The notes beneath the pieces are model-generated. The model saw only the letters and a list, made by a program, of their open reading frames with translations. It did not search any database and was not told the origin of the DNA. DNA of 64,000 nt. Origin: Cercis canadensis (Eukaryota > Streptophyta > Magnoliopsida > Fabales > Fabaceae). The DNA lies in the NCBI GenBank assembly GCA_003255065.1, contig QAOA01004724.1, positions 186,001 to 250,000 on the forward strand, written 5' to 3'. Both the position numbers and the translations under genes were made by a program. Position 1 is the first letter of the stretch, and the number at the start of each line of letters is the position of its first letter. Positions 1 to 12,251 of this stretch are shown in pieces.

Positions 1-1202
1 CACAGCCAGTTGGCTCTCTATGCTCTTATACATAAAGTCAATTTACACATAATGTATAGCAAAAATAATAAATCAAATTATATTATTCCATGTTACTATG
101 TCAGCCAAAAGTCTGAGACTTGAGAGGCTCAATAATTATTATAAAAAAAGATCCTTTCTTTTTATAATTTTCTGATCATTGATTGTCAAAATTTTAAATG
201 GGATATGCATAAGTCATTTACGTACGTTTCCGTAGAGGAGAGCAATAGGCATATAATTTACGAAGAATTTAGGTATACATCATGTGAAAAGAGAATCCAT
301 CTATATAAGAACCCTAGCATTTCCACATGGGAAAGACATTAGGTAAACACAAGAATCTAGAACCTTAATCCATAATTAAGATGACTAATATATGATAATT
401 AACCCGAACACGCCTTTCCAGAAAATGAAAGACAAAATTAATCTAATATTCTAATTATCGTATTTGACGAAAAGTTAAAGTGAAAAAGGCTTCATCTCAA
501 TAATTAATCTTGTTAAACTAATCCAGATCCCCCATGTTAGTCCTATGATTAATTTGTTTTCTCTTTAATATTTAACTACTATTTCTTAGAAGAAAAACCA
601 TAAACTACAAGCCTACAAGGGTTCTTACGCATGGTATAGCTGCGGCATAATAATTAAAATGAGTAAACAATAAAAAATAGTAATTTTTTTTTTTGTTAAT
701 GTTGATAAGCACACTTGCATGCTTCACTCCGAAAATTTTGGTTCGGCAATGTAAATAAATTATATAGAAATTCTAGTTTATATATATATATATAAACTTG
801 AGAGTATACATATAATATATTATCCTTAACAATTTATTATTCACTAGAGCCATCCCTTTGTCTTTGTAGAAAAGTGAAGAACTCAGCAAACCAAACCCAG
901 GATTCCCTCCCTTTCATTTCTTTTGATTCGGAGAAGGATTGAAACTTGAAGAATCAAACAATGAAATTCCATTGGTTTCTAAAGACATGCAATGCATAAC
1001 GGATTGATGAATCATGAAATTAATTAATAATTTTAGAATTTTAACTGTAAAATAGTTATTTTGATTGATGAAATAAATCTGATCATTAGACAGAAAAACA
1101 GATTAAACTGTCGGAATATATCATCAGTTTCAACAAAAATCTTGAATAGTACATATGGTAGCATACCAGAAAGGATAAAATTAATGCATACTCGCCTATT
1201 TT
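1..1202. repeat. Direct repeat, copy 1 (left-end family)
   Basis: This stretch recurs almost base for base from 2844, where the sequence beginning cacagccagttggctctcta restarts, and its right part recurs again from 6053. Copy 1 has only a short TA run near 781-794 where copy 2 has a long one. It ends at a single N (1203), after which the sequence is unrelated to the other copies. I see no convincing gene: the reading frames are short, AT-rich and open on both strands. It may be a real local duplication or two alleles placed side by side in the assembly. Confidence 0.9.
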
Positions 1203-1203
1203 N

Positions 1204-2055
1204 TCTTCCCAACCACTTGGTTCCACTCTTCACCAATTTAACTGGATGAAAATGCAGACGTTTGAAAGATTAATGTTTGACAAAATAAGTCAATACATAG
1301 TGATAGAATCTCACGAGTAAAGAAACATTTATACCCTAACTTTCATAGTCATATTGAAGCAGTAATTGACTATTGGCACTTGGCATGCAGAATATATCAT
1401 AATTCCAAGGTGTTCTTTAAGAATTATAACACTAAAGTGTGTGCTTAATTTGACCAATTTTATTTAAATATCTCTATATGTTTGAGACAATTCTCCGTTA
1501 ACGTCTACCTAACATTAACTGCCTTACTTAGGCTTTACATGAAAATATACATTGCTCTGAATTAGACTAAGACATTTACTTGTATCGGACTTAGTATTAC
1601 TTAATGGAATTATCTCTGTTCATTAATAGATCATACTAAACCTACTTTGTAGGATTTTGGCGCATTATCAAGTTCCTATTCTAATAGGATTTCGTATGGT
1701 TTTTATAGTACATATGAAACAATAAAGAAGTTTGATTGTTGAGAAAAAATAATTGACACTTTGATTTCGATGAACCCAAATGCCAGATACCAAACGTACA
1801 AATTTTGGAGTACCATAACCATTTAACTAATGCTAACTTCAAGACTCTAGCCTAGTGATAAAAATGCAATGGGTTCATCTAAGCTAATTAAAATTCAAAC
1901 TTTGAGATTAATACCAAGGAGAATTTTCTCTTTGAATGCACCAAGCCAATATGAGAGAGTGGCCTTAAGATCACTTGGGAAAAGACTTAGTCTTAGTGCA
2001 CAAAAATTGGCTTGAATATACCTAATTGTTAAAACCAAAAAAACAAAAGAAGTAA
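1204..2055. other. AT-rich intergenic DNA, no gene seen
   Basis: Unique sequence between the broken end of repeat copy 1 and a foldback element. No reading frame of useful length, no tRNA-like fold and no protein-family similarity that I can recognise. Confidence 0.6.
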
Positions 2056-2556
2056 GGTTTTAATGTACTGCAAGTCCTTATAGTTTGGATGAGTTTTGAA
2101 TTAAGTTCATATAGTTTTTTTTCCCTCTTTAGGGATCCTTATAATTTGAAATATTTTTAATTGGGTCTATGTCGTCATCCCTAGTTATAACTCTATTAGT
2201 TTAGTGCTCACATGACAAACGACTTATCTATGCGGCAATAAAAAAAGCTAATGTGGTGACAAAATGTCACAAAAATTAGGTTCTATCTATTGCTCTTCAC
2301 CCTAATTTCCATCAATTTGTGAAAAGCTGAGTCATATGTCTTGCATGTGTGTTTTATGGGTGACAATTTGTGTATTACTTTGGCGCCATGTAAGCTTCAT
2401 CTATTGTCACATGGAGAAGCCGTTTGTCATGTCAACATTAAACTGATAGAGTTGTAACTTGGGGTGATGATAGGGACCCAATTAAAAAAATTTCAAACTA
2501 TAAGGACATAATTCAAAATTTGTCTAAACTATAAGAATTTGTAATACATTTAAACC
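2056..2556. mobile_element. Foldback/MITE-like element (long inverted repeat)
   Basis: The two halves are imperfect reverse complements for most of their length. The left arm begins ggttttaatgtactgcaagt and the right arm, read in reverse complement, begins ggtttaaatgtattacaaat. Both then carry cttatagtt blocks, an aattgggtc block, a (t)aactctat(t/c)agttta block and a catgacaaacg block. It has no coding capacity. The long terminal inverted repeats and length near 500 bp fit a non-autonomous DNA transposon of the foldback type. I could not settle the target-site duplication. Confidence 0.75.
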
Positions 2557-2843
2557 AAAATAATACTACTTGTACACTAGTAATTGTCACATAGAGAAGT
2601 AATTGAAGTTAATTAAATTCACTAAAACTTTCACTGAATCCACTTAATTAATTTTTTTTATGACTCAAATAACACCACCTCAGTTAATTTGAGGTAGTGT
2701 GACCTAATTAATCATTTGAGGTCTTATATGTTTCCACAACTATGCAAAGCTGACTATCACCATAAACAAAATACATGGCCAGGGCCAACGAATGGCTTTT
2801 AATGTGTTCCCTTTCTTCACATACACAATCATGCTAATAATCA

Positions 2844-3617
2844 CACAGCCAGTTGGCTCTCTATGCTCTTATACATAAAGTCAATTTACACATAATGTAT
2901 AGCAAAAATAATAAATCAAATTATATTATTCCATGTTACTATGTCAGCCAAAAGTCTGAGACTTGAGAGGCTCAATAATTATTATAAAAAAAGATCCTTT
3001 CTTTTTATAATTTTCTGATCATTGATTGTCAAAATTTTAAATGGGATATGCATAAGTCATTTACGTACGTTTCCGTAGAGGAGAGCAATAGGCATATAAT
3101 TTACGAAGAATTTAGGTATACATCATGTGAAAAGAGAATCCATCTATATAAGAACCCTAGCATTTCCACATGGGAAAGACATTAGGTAAACACAAGAATC
3201 TAGAACCTTAATCCATAATTAAGATGACTAATATATGATAATTAACCCGAACACGCCTTTCCAGAAAATGAAAGACAAAATTAATCTAATATTCTAATTA
3301 TCGTATTTGACGAAAAGTTAAAGTGAAAAAGGCTTCATCTCAATAATTAATCTTGTTAAACTAATCCAGATCCCCCATGTTAGTCCTATGATTAATTTGT
3401 TTTCTCTTTAATATTTAACTACTATTTCTTAGAAGAAAAACCATAAACTACAAGCCTACAAGGGTTCTTACGCATGGTATAGCTGCGGCATAATAATTAA
3501 AATGAGTAAACAATAAAAAATAATAATTTTTTTTTTTTGTTAATGTTGATAAGCACACTTGCATGCTTCACTCCGAAAATTTTGGTTCGGCAATGTAAAT
3601 AAATTATATAGAAATTC

Positions 3618-3670
<53 letters not shown>

Positions 3671-5000
3671 TGAGAGTATATACATATAATATATTATCCG
3701 TAACAATTTATTATTCACTAGAGCCATCCCTTTGTCTTTGTAGAAAAGTGAAGAACTCAGCAAACCAAACCCAGGATTCCCTCCCTTTCATTTCTTTTGA
3801 TTCGGAGAAGGATTGAAACTTGAAGAATCAAACAATGAAATTCCATTGGTTTCTAAAGACATGCAATGCATAACGGATTGATGAATCATGAAATTAATTA
3901 ATAATTTTAGAATTTTAACTGTAAAATAGTTATTTTGATTGATGAAATAAATGTGATCATTAGACAGAAAAACAGATTAAACTGTCGGAATATATCATCA
4001 GTTTCAACAAAAATCTTGAATAGTACATATGGTAGCATACCAGAAAGGATAAAATTAATGCATACTCGCCTATTTTTTTGGGTATAGGTATGAGCTTCAG
4101 TCACCTTTTTTTTTTTTGTGATAATTTTGGCTACGACTTTTATTCAAACACAAAATTTAAAAGTCCCGAAAACGATCTCAATATCACTCAGCTACAAGCT
4201 ATTTGGTTTAATCAATCACCTATTTAACATTACACTTAGACAAATTACAATTAGGTTACATGGTCTCTTGTAAGGTTGATGTCTTAGGTGGAATCTCTAT
4301 TTTAACCTTCACCCAGAAAATCCAACTTTCTTTATCTAATGACACACAAAAAACACACACACACACACACAGTGTTTAATTAAAATTGAGCCTTTCACTA
4401 TACTCATTCTAAAGTTATGGTGATTTGGCAATTAGATAAATAGTCCCGTTTCATTTTTATCGAGACTAAGGAAGTTCCTCACTAGTTGATTTTAAGAGCA
4501 CACCCACACGTAAGCTTAGTGTATTCAAGGAAAAATCTCCTGTGCTAACCCCATAATCAAATTTTAATTAATTTGAATAAGCTTATTGCATTTTTATCAT
4601 TAAGTTCAACCTTTTGAGTTTATCTTTTTTGGTATTTTAGCTATGATTCTGGGTTCAAATAACACATAACTCATAAGCTCTGAGAATGACTTCAGTACCA
4701 CTCGGTCACAGGCCATTTAATAACCTTTTGTGTGTTAGACAGTTTTATATAGTTTTGGTTGACATTGATTGTGAAAATTATGTTGCTTGTGCAGTTGTTT
4801 AAATAGAAAGTGATTGGGTAGTTAGGGTGTAGCATTACAGAGGTGCAGGCGGGAACAATCCATTTCCTCTCCATAGCTTCAATTATTAATGAATTTGTCT
4901 CTATATTTTCATCTTCCTACATGCACTGCATATAATTGAGCTCTCTCCAGAGCCTTTGGAAAATAATAATTGAATGAATAAAAGTAATCTCTCTCTCTCT
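2844..5000. repeat. Direct repeat, copy 2 (left-end family)
   Basis: Its left part (2844 to about 4072) matches 1-1202 and its right part (3702 to about 5000) matches 6053-7352, so it is the most complete copy. Differences are a much longer TA run at about 3625-3665, a few substitutions, and changes in poly-T and CA run lengths. The 60-codon frame at 4692-4874 (-), repeated at 7041-7223, is conserved only because the DNA is duplicated; it resembles no known protein and I do not call it a gene. Confidence 0.9.
3625..3665. repeat. (TA)n microsatellite
   Basis: Perfect TA dinucleotide run of about 40 bp. The same position in copy 1 (about 781-794) has only about seven TA units, so the run has changed length since the copies separated, or differs between alleles. 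Confidence 0.95.
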
Positions 5001-5010
5001 CTCTCTCTCC
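4989..5010. repeat. (CT)n microsatellite
   Basis: CT dinucleotide run in copy 2. The corresponding run in copy 3 (about 7339-7352) is where the assembly breaks at the single N 7353, so the repeat probably caused the break. Confidence 0.9.
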
Positions 5011-5428
5011 TTTCTGTGAGATATATAGTGAATCCAACTCAAGGGTTCCAAAGCATCATGTGGTTGTGTGTAAAATGTCGTGGATAGGCTATCACCAGAC
5101 CAAAAGCCAGCTCCATATATCATTGATCTATATATCATCTATCCAACTCTTACTTTCTCTCTCTTAAATTTTTAGTTCAGATGCAGAATGGAAGGAACAA
5201 GGCCCACCGTCATGCCAGAAGATCATGTTTTTACGTGTGTATGTTTGTAATGTCCAGCTCACCACCCCAAAAGAGGAAAAAAGAAAGAAAAAAAAAAAAG
5301 AAAGGAATAATTCTAAATTTCTAAAACTTATTATAAAGTGTTGAAACAACGAAATTTTTAAGCAATAGATGCTAGCTACACCATACAAAATTATATTTTT
5401 TAATGTTATATATATATATATATATATA
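5011..5428. other. Intergenic DNA beyond repeat copy 2
   Basis: Sequence not present after copy 3, ending in a TA run at the assembly gap. It contains short A-rich and T-rich runs. No gene seen. Confidence 0.5.
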
Positions 5429-6052
5429 NNNNNNNNNNNNNNNNNNNNNNNNNNNNNNNNNNNNNNNNNNNNNNNNNNNNNNNNNNNNNNNNNNNNNNNN
5501 NNNNNNNNNNNNNNNNNNNNNNNNNNNNNNNNNNNNNNNNNNNNNNNNNNNNNNNNNNNNNNNNNNNNNNNNNNNNNNNNNNNNNNNNNNNNNNNNNNNN
5601 NNNNNNNNNNNNNNNNNNNNNNNNNNNNNNNNNNNNNNNNNNNNNNNNNNNNNNNNNNNNNNNNNNNNNNNNNNNNNNNNNNNNNNNNNNNNNNNNNNNN
5701 NNNNNNNNNNNNNNNNNNNNNNNNNNNNNNNNNNNNNNNNNNNNNNNNNNNNNNNNNNNNNNNNNNNNNNNNNNNNNNNNNNNNNNNNNNNNNNNNNNNN
5801 NNNNNNNNNNNNNNNNNNNNNNNNNNNNNNNNNNNNNNNNNNNNNNNNNNNNNNNNNNNNNNNNNNNNNNNNNNNNNNNNNNNNNNNNNNNNNNNNNNNN
5901 NNNNNNNNNNNNNNNNNNNNNNNNNNNNNNNNNNNNNNNNNNNNNNNNNNNNNNNNNNNNNNNNNNNNNNNNNNNNNNNNNNNNNNNNNNNNNNNNNNNN
6001 NNNNNNNNNNNNNNNNNNNNNNNNNNNNNNNNNNNNNNNNNNNNNNNNNNNN
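5429..6052. other. Assembly gap (624 N)
   Basis: Run of N bordered on the left by a TA microsatellite. Aligned to copy 2, the sequence just right of the gap begins immediately after the TA run region, so the gap very probably hides the left part of repeat copy 3. Confidence 1.
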
Positions 6053-7352
6053 TAACAATTTATTATTCACTAGAGCCATCCCTTTGTCTTTGTAGAAAAG
6101 TGAAGAACTCAGCAAACCAAACCCAGGATTCCCTCCCTTTCATTTCTTTTGATTCGGAGAAGGATTGAAACTTGAAGAATCAAACAATGAAATTCCATTG
6201 GTTTCTAAAGACATGCAATGCATAACGGATTGATGAATCATGAAATTAATTAATAATTTTAGAATTTTAACTGTAAAATAGTTATTTTGATTGATGAAAT
6301 AAATCTGATCATTAGACAGAAAAACAGATTAAACTGTCGGAATATATCATCAGTTTCAACAAAAATCTTGAATAGTACATATGGTAGCATACCAGAAAGG
6401 ATAAAATTAATGCATACTCGCCTATTTTATTGGGTATAGGTATGAACTTCAGTCACCTTTTTTTTTGTGATAATTTTGGCTACGACTTTTATTCAAACAC
6501 AAAATTTAAAAGTCCCGAAAACGATCTCAATATCACTCAGCTACAAGCTATTTGGTTTAATCAATCACCTATTTAACATTACACTTAGACAAATTACAAT
6601 TAGGTTACATGGTCTCTTGTAAGGTTGATGTCTTAGGTGGAATCTCTATTTTAACCTTCACCCAGAAAATCCAACTTTCTTTATCTAATGACACACAAAA
6701 AACACACACACACACACACAGTGTTTAATTAAAATTGAGCCTTTCACTATACTCATTCTAAAGTTATGGTGATTTGGCAATTAGATAAATAGTCCCGTTT
6801 CATTTTTATCGAGACTAAGGAAGTTCCTCACTAGTTGATTTTAAGAGCACACCCACACGTAAGCTTAGTGTATTCAAGGAAAAATTTCCCGTGCTAACCC
6901 CATAATCAAATTTTAATTTATTTGAATAAGCTTATTGCATTTTTATCATTAAGTTCAACCTTTTGAGTTTATCTTTTTTGGTATTTTAGCTATGATTCTG
7001 GGTTCAAATAACACATAATTCATAAGCTCTGAGAATGACTTCAGTACCACTCGGTCACAGGCCATTTAATAACCTTTTGTGTGTTAGACAGTTTTATATA
7101 GTTTTGGTTCACATTGATTGTGAAAATTATGTTGCTTGTGCAGTTGTTTAAATAGAAAGTGATTGGGTAGTTAGGGTGTAGCATTACAGAGGTGCAGGCG
7201 GGAACAATCCATTTCCTCTCCATAGCTTCAATTATTAATGAATTTGTCTCTATATTTTCATCTTCCTACATGCACTGCATATAATTGAGCTCTCTCCAGA
7301 GCCTTTGGAAAATAATAATTGAATGAATAAAAGTAATCTCTCTCTCTCTCTC
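6053..7352. repeat. Direct repeat, copy 3 (left-end family, truncated)
   Basis: Matches 3702 to about 5000 nearly base for base, including the (CA)n run near 6705-6720 and the following blocks, with scattered single substitutions and length changes in homopolymers. It stops inside a CT run at N 7353. No gene recognised. Confidence 0.9.
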
Positions 7353-7353
7353 N

Positions 7354-8429
7354 ATCATAACTTGGAGAAAAGTGGAAAAAAAAAAAATAAGTGGTATGTG
7401 TATGTTACAGTACTCTGTTAGGTGAAACGGGTTGGGGCATCAAATGCAGTGCGTTTATTAGCCGCAAATGGAGTTGTTTTCGATTGAGTTAAAAATGATT
7501 TTATAGGATTTGATTGTAAAGCCAAACAAGCTTTTAGATGTTTCCTGGAAAAGGAATCACCTCTAAATAGGTTTTTAGATAAAGTGTATATCGATGTTCA
7601 AAACCAAACTCACATGTCTGGTTTAGTTTATGAAAAGGCAGATTCTTAGAAGATTGAAAAGAATTAATTTTATAAGGAAGTATACATAATATAATTGATT
7701 TATTAAAAAGGTTAAGGTCTTAAATTTAAATTCACATTCTCTCATATTCCTAATTAGAAAATTCTTTTCTGTCTATCTAATGACAATATTATTTAAAAAA
7801 GAAGAAGAAGAGAATCAATTTTATATTTGAACGAATATTAAAAAAGTGATTCTACAACAAGTAATTTTTTTTAAGATAATGTAACAAAGTCACTTTAGGT
7901 GTAAAATCACCTTAAAGAAAATCACTTTTGTGTGTATTTGTATGAATTTTTTTTTTGAAAGGTGCAAAAATAATAGTGATTCTTGGAGATAAAGCCTTAA
8001 TTCCTTGAATCACTTTTGCTACATCACAATGGAGACTCATTTCTTATTGTCATATATCATAATATCATATAATACTACAATAAAAATAGAATTTCCGTTT
8101 TAGTGTCTATTTTTTGATTTTTCAATAACCCAAAATCTTATGCTTACAATATTGAAAAAGGTTATCTCAACCATGGCTTGTAACTGAGTAATATTAAGGT
8201 TATTCTCAAAACTTATAAGTTTTATGTTCGAATTTAGAGTCGTTGCCAAAATAAAAAAGTTTGGGATGGGATTCCAAGTAGGGGTGAGCAAAATAGCCCA
8301 ACCCATCCCTTTTAGTTGGGTCATGGATTGGGCTGAATCAAATTGGGCCAAGTTGGGTCTCGGGTTTGACGATCTGAACCACAATAGCCCCACCCAACCA
8401 AATAGACCCGAATGGCCGAAAACATTTCC
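7354..8429. other. Intergenic DNA upstream of the RRM gene
   Basis: AT-rich with poly-A and poly-T runs. The stretch 8270-8410 is richer in GC and full of short recurring blocks (tgggtc, gggcc, cccaacc) and looks like a small dispersed repeat. No reading frame here resembles a known protein; the frames at 8100-8393 (-) and 8224-8598 (+) are low-complexity translations of that repeat and of the leader. Confidence 0.45.
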
Positions 8430-9632
8430 TACGGTAAAACGGCGTCGTTGTGCGTATCTAAGCGCTGAAATTTTCGTTTCTTTTCATGATTCATCCTTGT
8501 TTCATTTGAGCACCCCCAATCCCAAACCGAAACCCGTCTCCCCCTCTCTTCTTCCTCGATTCTCTGCTGCAAACTGCGGCAACGGCGACACCGAGTAGGG
8601 CCACCGCACTTCTATTTCGGCGAGATTATCTTCAATTTCTGATTAATCTCGGTATGTTCTCAAATCTCAATCTCTGATTTGTCTCTTCTTCCCAGTCAGT
8701 TTCTATTCGTTTTCTTTGCGGTTTTGTTTCTTGGTTTATCTTCTTCACTCTATTTTGGACTAGCTTGAGCATTGTACTAAATTATTGCTCTGTTCTCTGT
8801 TCTTACATTTTTGTACAATACACATTGAGTAATGTTGAAGTGGTTTTCCTTGAATTTACACAAAGATTAATGGCATGGCATCTATTGCACTTGTACAGCT
8901 TCTTCTCACTAGTATTACCTGTTTTGATTGTAGAATGTAGTTTATAAATGCCAAAATAAACATACAACTACAGAATATGGGCATGGACTTCCAAGAAGGA
9001 TAGAACTTAGGTTGTAATGTGTTGGCAAAATGTATATAGGCACCGTTGAAATATGTTTTCTACTTAATCTTTTTGTAAAAAATTCCTAGGAATTACTAGA
9101 AAAGAAAAGTTGACTGTGAATCCGTTGAAGGCTTGGACTTGCATTCTGAAACAAGGGAGCACCAGAAGGCAATGGATATGGTTAAAACAATCAAACAGAA
9201 TGCAAAATAACAAAAATTCTGAGCAAAAAAAACAAAAAAAATGCTGGCCTGTTTTGGCCTGCATTCCAAGGAGGGCCGGGCTGGCATTATGCCGGCCGTA
9301 TGAAAATGGGCCAGATTGTTTCTCAGCTTTAGGGGTAGTGTGGTTAAACAGGTCAAAATCAGTGTGAACTGCTCAAAACCGGCAGTCTGGGGTTATGTTA
9401 TTTCCTTGTTGATTAAAATTTCTGTTTACTGTATCTTGATTGCATTTGCTGATGAAAAACTGAGCTGTCCCATTTCTTACGTCTGAACTCCTATTGTTAG
9501 TTGTTTGTTTAGGGGCTAAAAAGCAATAATTCTTTTGCACCAAATATTTTTTTTTTTTAAAAAAAATTATGTCTTTTGGTAGATTTTATGTAGCCAAAAG
9601 TTACCCTAACTTTTGGACTTGGTTATTCTCAG
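8430..9632 (+). promoter_or_regulatory. Probable promoter, 5' leader exon and leader intron of the RRM gene
   Basis: A GC-richer stretch at about 8430-8650 contains a near-palindromic acggcgtcgt block and pyrimidine-rich sequence typical of a plant transcription start region. It ends in a good donor (tctcg followed by gtatgttc, about 8651). A matching acceptor, ttctcag, ends at 9632, seven bases before the initiator ATG. I infer a non-coding first exon and a leader intron of about 980 bp; transcript data are not available to me. Confidence 0.5.
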
Positions 9633-9639
9633 GTTTCAC

Positions 9640-10870
9640 ATGGGGACTTCAGCAGAAGAAGAGTATGCTGCATTTGAAGATAGGGTTAGCCGGACAGTGT
9701 ATTTGGATAACCTGTCACCACTGGTGACTGAACCAGTGTTGAAATCTGCCCTTGATCAGTTTGCAACGGTCAAAAGTGTTAGTTTTATTCCAAACTACAC
9801 TGGACCAAGCAACGTTCCACTGTGTGCATTAGTGGAATTGGACTCTCCCAAGAAGGTTGGTGAAGTTTTATTAATGATAAAGCGATATCCTTTCATGATG
9901 TGTGGGATGCCAAGGCCGGTACGGGCACGGAAAGCTGAGGAGGACATGTTTGATGAGCGCCCAGTTAAGCCTGGCAGAAGGATAACCTGTCATTGGTTGG
10001 AGCCAGGTGATCCTGATTTTGAGGTGGCAAAGGAACTGAAGCGACTGACCCGCAAACATGCTGCTGAAGCTGCATTCTTGGTCAAAGTAAGTTCATTCCT
10101 ATATACTTAGTACATATTTTATCATAGTGATCAAAACTAGAAAGAGAGTGATGAAAGAATCAACTTTAAGAGATTATTGTAAATATTTAGCTTTCTTGTT
10201 CTTTGAGGATTTAGAATAAGAGAACATTGTCAACACAACCCCCAGAGTATACGGGGTTAAACTCGGACAATTATATTATCACTCTGAACAAAACAGGAAA
10301 ACAGAAAATGCAAGCTTCTTCTGTATCTTTTAAGTTGTCAATGATTTACTTTAGCTGCTTTGGTCTCTGGGTTTAAAGAACACATTATATATATATATAT
10401 ATTTATTTTTTAAACATTAGCTTTAGTTATTTTTGTTGTTGGTTGAGTTTGGGGTTCCTTAGCATGGGGACACCAACCCTGTTTTTCACATTATGTAAGT
10501 AATATTTAGAAACTGAAATGAAAATTGAATTATTCTTTATCTTTCTCCCGGTGAAGCATACATATTTATTCATTTGGAACACCATCTTGCTCAATGAACA
10601 CCCTGCCCCACTTTGTTGTGGTACAACAAGAATGCTCTAACCTTTGGTTGGATATTAGTATGTTTCATCAGCCCTATGAGTTTGTAGATTATTCTAAAGC
10701 ACGTTTCTCTTTTGTAGCAACAACTACAAGAGGAAGAGAAGCTGGCGAAGCAGCAGACAGACACGCTTAAAGGACATTATAAGAAGTATAAGATGATAGA
10801 TGGCATTATGGCTGATGGAACTGCTCATCGATTGGCACGCCGATATAATTTGCGTGTTTCTGATGATTGA
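9640..10870 (+). CDS. AIPP1: Small RRM protein, ASI1-immunoprecipitated protein 1-like
   Basis: Two coding exons, 9640-10086 and 10718-10870, joined by a GT-AG intron in phase 0, give 199 residues. An RRM fold spans about residues 17-97 (RNP2-like VYLDNLSP near 20-27, then a degenerate RNP1 region around CALVELDS). A conserved PRPVRA block and a charged, helical C-terminal half (about 125-190, with LRKHAAEAAF-like and QQLQEEEKLAKQQ segments) follow. This order matches the plant family containing Arabidopsis AIPP1/EDM3, a nuclear factor that works with ASI1 and EDM2 in polyadenylation of genes carrying intronic heterochromatin; that role is family knowledge, recalled without a search. The start is the first ATG after the leader intron; the frame extends a few codons further upstream but has no ATG there. 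It is convergent with the kinase gene. If the assignment is wrong, it is still an RRM-family RNA-binding protein. Confidence 0.72.
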
Positions 10871-12251
10871 AAAGTTAAGTGGGGCTGTCTACTTTTTTAG
10901 ATGAAAGGACCTGTACAGTTGTAGAGTTATGAAGGCAAGAATGTGTAGGCAGGATAAATCTTTGATAAAATACTGCAAATTACCAATAGTTTTGAAAGCG
11001 AATTGTGGCCCTTTTTGTTTAATGAAGGGGGATGGCAACTCTTCATTTACATAATTTCTTCGTATGTTCATGAGATGGTAGTTTACAGGGCAATAGCTCA
11101 GGATAAATTTTTATTTTTCCCAGCACGAAAACACGATGAATTCGTCTTCTCTCTCTTTGAATAGTATTTATTTTTTTCTTAAATTCTCTTCAATTGTGAT
11201 TTTAGTTGTCTTGACCCTTTTTAAACATGGGCAGTTCGTAAGTCATTGAATCTTTGATCAGAACCACAAGGTACCAGCTTCACATTATGTCGGCATTCAC
11301 ATGAAACTATTTTTCTCTTTTCCCTCTGGAAATTTCCAGCACACGTAATATCGTTATTGAATTGCAATAAAAACATTATTTCTGTAACAATTTACAAAAA
11401 CAGATTGAATCCCTCAAATGTCTTTTTTCTGGATTTGATTTGTCATTGATTTTATTAACTTTTTATGATTCTCTCTCCGCTCTACCTTTTACCTTAATTT
11501 GTTATACTCTAAAATTGAGCACTTGATGTAGAGGTAAACTGCTTGTGACCCACCTTTGAATTTAAGTTTTTTGTTACTGCGTCACTAATGCTTCCTTCTT
11601 TTTCTTTTCAATTATTCTTTTTCCTATTTGCATCCTGTGAAGTGCATTTGCTCACCTTGTTGATAAATGAATGCTACTCTCTTTTCATTCTATAACTTGA
11701 ATATACCTGCCAGGACATTATATTTTCAGTCTATAACATCATGCCTAGCAGGAAATCAAAGAAAATGATACTCTCTTTTCATTATATAAGTTGCACAAAT
11801 AAAGAAATAATAAGAAAATGAAAAGATGGAAGCTTTTCTATAGGAATCCAAAAAATCGTAGATTTACATTCTCACCTCCAAAGAGAAACTCAGTTTAATC
11901 AAAAATATTTCTTACAAGCACTTCTGTGCGTATATACATTAAAGAAACGTTCTTTCTCTTTTTTTCCACCCTATTCTTTTTCTATCTTCTGGCAGAATAC
12001 TTCATCATGAATGAAGCAGAAAATTGATAGATCCAACCAACTTATACCGCCATGTCAACCTCATATTTTACAGAAAAGAATAAAAAATGAAGATATAATT
12101 GCTAATAGAAATGAGAAGAGACAATAGGCTAACAATCATGCTCACTCTTCAAGCTTTTATGCCAACCTCAATCTCTGAGTGCTTCTTGGAAGATACAACA
12201 CAAGGAATGGTCCTGAGTGATCAAACGTAATTTCAGATAGACGCCTCAGTA
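10871..12251. other. Convergent intergenic region with two 3' UTRs
   Basis: Lies between the stop codons of the RRM gene (+) and the Raf-like kinase (-), so it should hold both 3' UTRs and polyadenylation regions. T-rich and AT-rich stretches are frequent, but I cannot place cleavage sites. No further gene seen. Confidence 0.6.

Noticed and set aside
4692..4874. 60-codon minus-strand frame, identical at 7041-7223
   Set aside because: Conserved only because the DNA is duplicated; no domain, no codon bias and no family similarity.
4880..5010. Possible miR319/miR159-like precursor because of a gagctctct block
   Set aside because: No matching mature-type sequence or pairing partner was found at a suitable distance.
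5369..6115. Long frames of about 230-247 codons across 5369-6115 on both strands
   Set aside because: They are open only because they run through 624 N; the real ends are TA repeats.
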